Source: Avena insularis
Lineage: Eukaryota; Streptophyta; Magnoliopsida; Poales; Poaceae
Reading direction: 5' to 3'
Length of the DNA stretch: 64,000 nucleotides
NCBI GenBank assembly: GCA_023614405.1
Contig: CM042694.1
Location: 479,729,392-479,793,391 of the forward strand
Both the position numbers and the translations under genes were made by a program. Shown here in pieces: positions 58,062-64,000 of this stretch; position 1 is the stretch's first letter; each line of letters starts with the position of its first letter. Below the pieces are notes generated by a model. That model was not told the origin of the DNA and did not search any database. It saw nothing but the letters and a program-made list of their open reading frames with translations.

Positions 58062-60805
58062 AGGCGTTAAAGAAAAGTACTTGTTGGGAGATAACCCAAA
58101 AGTTTTAGATGAGTCTTGGAAGTTATTACCTGTAATAACCGCTCCTTATCCTTTTTATTTGCTTTTTGTGCCAAGAGTAACCTCTAATTAGAGAGAAGTA
58201 ATGATTGGGAAAGTTGTTGTCCCGAAACAGATTTCTGTGCTTCACCGTAAAACTTCATGTAAAATGTATGAACGTCTTTTTGAGGCGTGAATTTTTGTGC
58301 TTCTGCCCTAGGTGGTTATCTAACTTTCGTTAGTTCAACACTTTTTGATTTGAGTAACATAAGGTCTTCGAAAAAATTCGTCTTTACCTGCTAGTCTGTT
58401 TTGAAAGATTTCTGCCATTTTCTGCATTTGCTTCTTGTTGGTTCCTTTTTGAGTTTTTTTGGGGAATTGAGCTTTTTGAGGGAAGTTATACAGTAGATAG
58501 TGTTTTAATGGAAGTTTATTTGGTATTAGAACTGAACCTTAAGACCTATTATCTTCAGTGCACTAATGTTGCTAATAAAGATTGTGTGAAGTTCTCTATG
58601 AAGGAAAAATTTCAGGTGTATGGAAGGAATGAGTAATGAGATGAAGGATGGACTAAAGATCAAGATTGGGGATGCCACGCGTGTCACCCCAAGAAATATC
58701 CAAGAATTACAAGCGTCAAAGCTTGGGGATGCCCAAGGCATCCCCTTCTTCATCAATAAAAATCCTAGGTTTCTTCCAAACGCTTCATTTTTATTGTTTC
58801 ATGCACAATTGTGTTTTTCTTGGAGCGTCTTCTTTTTCATTTTTCGTTTTGGTTTTTCGTTTGCTTTTGTTTGCTTAGTTTTCTGAATAAATTGGTTGGA
58901 ACCCCTCTTTCATACATTGGTTTGCAAATAGTTTGGTTTGGTTTGGAAAAGAGTAGGAAAGTTCATGCTTATGTGGTAAAGAGAGCTTGTTTTTGACTGT
59001 GGCCTATGCTTTGTCATGCCATGCTTGATATTGTTTTGGCTTTATGCTTAGTGTTCTTTGCTTTAGCATGACTTGTTATAAACAATTGAGATTGCTTAAT
59101 GTGCCTTGGATGAATCATGCGTTGTTTTAGCATATTAAAGCATAGAATAGTGGTATTCTCCTTTGATGCTTTATTTGGGTTGACTTGGCGCATGATCACA
59201 CCATGTTATGACTATCTCAAGTCACAATAGCCTTTATGATCCTTTAGTTTTCAACTTGTAGTATCACTTTATGCTTTGATCAATGATGTTTTGTCGCTCT
59301 GCACGATTATGGCCATTATTGCTCTCTTAGTTTGTCGCTCCCAGTCTTTTGCTAGCCTCCACAACAAAGTATGAGTTACACTCATGCATCCAACTCCCTA
59401 AACCAAGTTATTCCAAAGAGTCCACCAAACCTAACTATTAGCTTATGCTATTCCAAGTATATTCATGCTTTTGTTTACCTTCCAGATTAAACTTGTTATG
59501 AGAAAACTAGTGATTAAAGCTCTCACGAACTTGATGGCACACTTTACTTTTCTTTCCCTTAATAAACTTGAACCATTGTGTCATCTATGTTGTATATGCT
59601 TGCACTTATTTGTTGGGGATTAGCAGAACCATGCTTTCATGGCGAACGCTTTCAACTTTGCACTTGGTACTTGTACCTAGTTGATATCGGGCTCTTTTGT
59701 ATATGGATGTCGTCGGTGTGAAATGAAAGGGGAGCTTGTAAGTCCATGGAGTTATGTATATGTGTTAGAGAAATGCCTGGGCCGCTGGTCTAATCCATGC
59801 TGACATGGTGGAAACCTGCAGCGTAACCATAATGAGCTGTCTATGAAGCATTCTTCTTATAAAAAAAAGAGTCATATTGAGAAAAAAAGAGAAAAGAGAA
59901 AAAAAGAGATATTATGAAAAGAGGAAAGAGAGAAAAAAGCACCATATTCCCATGGTAAATAAGAAGATTGCTGAGATGCTCGTTGTCTGCTTGCCTTGTC
60001 ATTTTGATATGGGGATTCTTCCGTATCATCGGGCAAGGGGTACCCAATTGGCGGTTCTCTATGATACACATGTACTTACGATGACAAGAACTTACCGGTG
60101 ACTAAACTTGAGTAGCATGAGGAGCAACCCTCGTATACAAGGGACATGAGATTTCTGACTTATACTTCGTCTAGCATGTACACCATAGTTTGTTCACTTT
60201 AACCTTAATCACTTCAAGATGCTTATGATAGGGGCAATGAGAGCTGAAATCTATAAGTACCATAATTTTTGGAAGCTCTTTATGAGACTTGAATCCCTAC
60301 TTCCTTCTATGAAGGCCTTTCTTCCACCATTATATTGAGCATCCACCTTCTACCTTTATGCACCTACTTTGAGAGCATAGTGGCCATTCTTAGTTCTATG
60401 TGCATTGTCCCAAGACTAGTTGATTGATGCATAACTTGACATTGCTTGTTTTAAACTATTTGTATCTAGTCACTCTTATGAACTTTGAAGGTGTCCTATG
60501 CATTTATATTTGCTACTCTATGAGGGACAAGCTGAATGCCACTATGCTATGTTTTCTTTATGTGAAACAAACAAACGTCTTGCAAGGCATTGTTATTCAT
60601 GAATCTTTTGTTTGTGCCTTTTCATGTTGCATCATAGTTTCTTTGTCTTATTGCTAGAACTTTGTCTTTCATGTTATGATTGAAGTACTATGATCCCAGC
60701 TTTGAATGTTTTACAAATATTTTGATCAAGTCTTTGATGGTGCATGTCACCTCAAAAATTATTCTTTCTTTTTATCACTTACCTACTCGAGGACGAGCAG
60801 GAGTT
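58062..60805 (+). mobile_element. Athila-like element 3' internal region, non-coding
   Basis: 2.7 kb without a convincing frame. 59865-59940 is a purine-rich GA/AAAG stretch. The region ends with CGAGGACGAGCAGGAGTTAA before the polypurine tract AAGCTTGGGGATGT (60806-60819). Confidence 0.7.
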
Positions 60806-60819
60806 AAGCTTGGGGATGT

Positions 60820-62215
60820 TGATACATTGCAAATGTATCTCTAATTTTTTATGCTCCATGCTTGGTTTTATCCACTTTCTTGTGTTTTGTCCACACTTTG
60901 GAGTACTTTTCATATGATTTCTTGGACTAACCTATTAACAAGAGCCATAGTGCCAGCTGCCTGTTTTCTCGGAATTGGACGGGACAAAAGCCAAAGTGCC
61001 TATTTTTCCAGAAGACTCTAGGAGCCAGAATACGAGACGGAGGAGGGTCAGGGGCTGGCCGCACCCCCCCAGGCGCGGGCTAGGCCTGGCCGTGCCAGGG
61101 CATGGTGTGGTGGCCCCAGGCACCCCCTCGGTCTCCCTCTTCGCCTATAAGAAGCCTTCTGACCTAAAAACTCTGGGGGGTTCGACGTTTTTCTAGATTA
61201 AGTTCCGCAGCGGCACCACCACTGAAGGGGAGATTCGGGAGACAGAAAGTCTCTGTTCCGGCACCCTGCCGGGACGGGGAAGTGCCACCAGAGCCATCTC
61301 CATCGATCTCCACCATCATCTCCATCGACCATCCATGTTTCCCCCATCTATGAGTGAGTAATCCCCCACTGTAGGCTATGGGGATGGTAGGGATTGGATG
61401 AGATCGTTCATGTAATGGCATCAGATTGTTAGGGCATGGTGCCTAGTATCTTTTATTAGTGCTTTATGACTTTGTTGCGACTTGTTGTGCTTAATGCTTG
61501 TCACTAGGGCCCGAGTGCCATGATTTCAGATCTGAACATGTTATTGATTCATTATGATAGTATTATTTTTGGTCTTATTTGCAAGTTGTATACACACGTT
61601 GTTGTCCGGAACCTATGGCCCCGAAGTGACAGAAATCGGGATAACCGGAAAGGAATGGCTTTGATGTGAGGATCACATGTGTTCACAGAGTGTTAATGCT
61701 TTGCTCCGGTGCTCTATTAAAAGGAGCACCTTAATTGCCAGTAGTTCTCTAGAGGCCCCGCTGCAAACGGGCTGGCAGGACAAAAGATGTTGTGCAAGTT
61801 CTCATTGCGAGCACGTATGACTATATACGGAACACATGCCTAGGATTGTCTAGTACTTGGATGCTTTATCTTATTTATCTGCGATTGCCCTATGTTCTGA
61901 TTGCTATTTGAATTGTCTTGTCCATGCAACGCCCGTCCATCCATCCCTATGCCTACCGCACTCGAATCCCACTGTTTACTGCTTTTGTTACTACTGTCTT
62001 TGCTTTACTACTACTGTTACTTTATTATTCCTACTACAAAACTGTTGCTACTAATAAACTGCTGTGAGCAAGATTGTTTCCAGGTGCAGCTGAATTGACA
62101 ACCCAGTTGTTAATGCTTATAAATATTCTTTGGCTCCCCTTGTGTTGAATCAATAAATTGGGTTTCACTTGCCTCGAAAATACTGCGATACACCCCCTAT
62201 ACTTGTGGGTCATCA
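60820..62215 (+). repeat. 3' LTR of the Athila-like element
   Basis: TATA candidate CTATAAGAAG at 61144-61153. It lacks 39 bp present in the 5' LTR (about 55515-55560, between GTTTTCT and CTCGGAATTGG; the removed segment is bounded by TTTTCT/ATTCT). Confidence 0.95.
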
Positions 62216-62220
62216 CTTGC

Positions 62221-62551
62221 CATGAAGCCAAATCTTGTTGGACAACAGCAAGTTGAAGAGTTAGGTTTTTGGTGCTCACACACTACTGACCCGGCTTAGG
62301 TAGAAACAACTTACACCAGCCGACATAAAAATAAATAACTAAAACTGGAAACAACAAATACTACTAAGGCAGTACCCGAGTTACTGCTCGAGGTGCCAAG
62401 ATTTCATTCATAAGCTCATTGCTGGCATACATACCGACATATGAGAGATTCGGATACACACACTTCTTTGCTAAGTGTAGAATGGTCGAAGTAGAGCTAT
62501 CTTCCATGGATGCTTAGATTCTTCGCCGGACCTGTCCGCCTTGTTCTTCTC
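62221..62551. other. Tat-B spacer right of the Athila insertion
   Basis: Continuation of the Tat-B spacer between antisense gene and pol; no frame recognised. AGTACCCGAGTTACTGCTCG at 62371-62390 is Tat-spacer-like. Confidence 0.55.
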
Positions 62552-63003
62552 CTATGGTTTTGCATCGATGAGATAATATGAGTCATTGTGTAATGCTTTG
62601 CTCACAATGAATGGCCCTTCCCATGGGGGGGAGAGCTTATGCATGCCAGCAGTACGTTGTACCAACCGGAGTACCAGATCACCTTCCCAGAAGACTCGGG
62701 GGTTTACTTTCCGGCTATGATAGCGTTGGAGATTTTGCTGATATATGGCGGATCTGGACAATGCCAATTCTCTCGCTTCTTCCAGCAGATCAACATCATT
62801 TTGCCGGGCTTCTCGCACTTCGGCTTCTGTGTATTGGGTGACCTCGCTCAAATAGTATACTGGCCTTTGCATTGACTTACCTCTTCGTCGCGCTCTACCA
62901 TAATTACTGCACTTACAACTCGGTTGGTTGCGGCTATACAGAGCAACATTGGCTCCTTTGATAGTGGAGAGGCTAACACTGGTGCAGTGGCTAGCATCTT
63001 CTT
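62552..63003 (-). pseudogene. Tat-B RNase H start fused to integrase C-terminus by deletion
   Basis: Minus strand. 63003 to about 62850 encodes the beginning of the RNase H-like region (PLSKEPMLLCIAATNRVVSA in one frame, then RRGKSMQRPVYYLSEV after a -1/+1 shift). It passes directly into the integrase C-terminal module: LALSRSAIYQQNLQRYHSRK, VFWEGDLVLRLVQ, MHKLSPPWEGPFIVSKAL, stop at 62552. The rest of RNase H and the integrase zinc and catalytic domains are gone, so an internal deletion of about 1.5-2 kb relative to Tat-A-like pol is inferred. Confidence 0.85.
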
Positions 63004-64000
63004 TCATTGGATAAAGACTTCATTGGCCTGCCGTGTCCAAATGAACTTGTCCGACTTTTTCATGAGTTGATAGAGAGGCAGTGCCTTTTCTCCCAACCGA
63101 CTTAAGGATACCAGGCACCCAGTGAATTTCTGGACATCGTTAAGGCACTTCGGCAGTTCCATTCGCTCTATGGCCCGGATTTTAGTTGGGTTGACTTCGA
63201 TACCTCGGCTGGAGACAACGAATCCGAGTAATTTTCCAGCCGGGACACCGAAGGTACATTTCTCCGGGTTAAGCTTCATTCGGAACCTCCTTAGGTTCGC
63301 GAATGTCTGCCTGATATCGTCAAGGAGCGTTTTGCTTTCCTTGGTCTTGATAACAACATCATCCACATATACCTGCACATTTTGACCAATTTGGTCGTGT
63401 AAACATTTCTGCATACATCTTTGGTATGTTGCCCCTGCATTATGTAAACCAAATGGCATGGTGCGATAACACTAAGCCCCATACGGGGTGATAAATGCAG
63501 TCTTTATTTGATCACTCGGATTCAGGGGTATCTGGTGGAAACCAAAATATGCATCTATGAATGACAACAGTTCACATCCAGCAGTTGAATCTATGACCTG
63601 ATCTATCCTTGGCAGTGGAAATGGATCTTTTGGACATGCCTTATTCAGGTTCGTGTAATCGATACACATACGCCAAACCACTTCCACATTCGGATCATCT
63701 TTCTTCTTTTCTACGAGCACCGGATTAGACAGCCAATCCGGGTAAAGCACTTCCATGATAAACCCAGCTGTGAGGAGCCGAGCTATCTCATCCCCAATGA
63801 CTTTTCTCCTATCTTCGGCGAAGCGGTGGAGAGGTTGCTTCACCAGCCTTGCTCCGGGTCTCACATTCAAAGAGTGCTTGGCCAACTCCCTCGGAACACC
63901 TTGCAAGTCCTGTGTGGACCAAGCAAAGATATCTCGATTCTCACAGAGGAAGTTGACGAGCTCGCTTTCCTATTTGTCATTTAACCCGGCACCAATTGTT
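63004..64000 (-). pseudogene. Tat-B reverse transcriptase
   Basis: Minus strand; continues beyond the window. It has the standard order: RENRDIFAW-like lead-in (NRDIFAWSTQDLQGVPRELA), IARLLTAGFIMEVLYPDWLS, CIDYTNLNKACPKDPFPLPR, LLSFIDAYFGFHQIPL, TMPFGLHNAGATYQRCMQ, catalytic YVDDVVIKTKES and LNPEKCTFGVPAGKLLGFVV. One TAG (63472-63474) replaces the Tyr usual in YGAYCY, another lies near 63970. The domain is otherwise intact and typical of Tat. Confidence 0.93.

Larger units (their letters stand above)
55374..62215 (+). mobile_element. Complete non-autonomous Athila-like Gypsy element, 6842 bp
   Basis: LTRs at 55374-56808 (1435 bp) and 60820-62215 (1396 bp) start TGATACATTGCAAATGTATC and end ACTTGTGGGTCATCA. 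The TSD CTTGC is perfect (55369-55373 and 62216-62220). The primer site matches tRNA-Asp as in Athila elements. The 4-kb internal region has one decayed gene and no RT, RNase H, integrase or protease motifs. The LTRs look about 97% identical apart from a 39-bp deletion in the 3' copy, making this one of the youngest insertions here. Confidence 0.95.
49146..64000 (-). mobile_element. Tat-B: Tat-lineage Gypsy element, 3' half, minus strand, with nested Athila
   Basis: On the minus strand: reverse transcriptase (from beyond 64000), fused remnant of RNase H and integrase, spacer with Athila insertion, region of the antisense gene, polypurine tract, 3' LTR. It is a different family from Tat-A (LTR starts TGTTGGAGGG). 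The left border is set at 49146 because the minus-strand LTR then ends CACGACA; 49200 is an alternative. 5' LTR and gag are outside the window. Confidence 0.8.

Noticed and set aside
62611..63385. Plus-strand open frames over Tat-B pol
   Set aside because: Shadows of the reverse transcriptase and integrase on the minus strand.
1..64000. Defence, toxin-antitoxin, biosynthetic or other gene clusters
   Set aside because: No gene outside transposable elements could be supported; GC-rich frames resolve to retrotransposon genes or repeats.

Overview
The window is heterochromatic or intergenic DNA from a large grass genome, most likely a cool-season grass (Pooideae, relatives of wheat, barley, oat and ryegrass). 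This rests on the transposon types: Athila-like LTRs starting TGATAC, a BARE/Angela-like Copia LTR starting TGTTGGAAATATG, Tat-lineage Gypsy elements with an antisense intron-bearing gene, a CACTA element and a Helitron. I found no intact host gene, tRNA, rRNA or CRISPR. Nearly all of the 64 kb can be assigned to nested transposons, mostly with target-site duplications (TSDs) readable by eye. Identities quoted are by-eye estimates; nothing was aligned by program.

Layout. 1-3246: 3' end and 3' LTR of an Athila-like element, split by a solo LTR (1047-2604, TSD ATACC). 3247-12310: 3' internal end and very long (6.8 kb) LTR of another Gypsy element. 12311-13304: remnant of an old Athila-type LTR, the deepest layer. 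Into it went Tat-1 (5' LTR 13305-13784), whose gag frame is cut at 14331 and resumes at 41989. The interruption is a 27.7-kb complex: a non-coding LARD-like retrotransposon (LTRs 14332-14797 and 41515-41983, TSD CCGTC). It was itself hit by a Helitron (15197-17586), a CACTA (18382-19731, TSD GCA), Tat-2 (20778-38649) and a solo LTR (39235-40640, TSD AGTAT). Tat-2 carries a Copia element (23309-31760, TSD GTTAC). Without insertions the LARD is about 4.6 kb and Tat-2 about 9.4 kb.

42485-64000: Tat-1 gag is cut again by minus-strand Tat-A (3' LTR 42485-42940). Tat-A is cut in its integrase by minus-strand Tat-B (3' LTR about 49146-49951, running off the window). Tat-B carries a complete non-autonomous Athila-like element (55374-62215, TSD CTTGC).

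How the parts relate. Tat-A, Tat-B and Tat-2 each carry, between pol (or protease) and the 3' LTR, a multi-exon gene on the strand opposite to gag-pol. It has an N-terminal plant 'putative gypsy type transposon' domain, an acidic/basic low-complexity middle, a coiled coil and a shared C-terminal domain. In Tat-A five introns have GT-AG borders that join in phase. All copies here carry stop codons. Two have about 60-bp minisatellites inside the intron before the coiled coil. This antisense gene is the most interesting biology in the window; I see no defence system, gene cluster or other novel host system.
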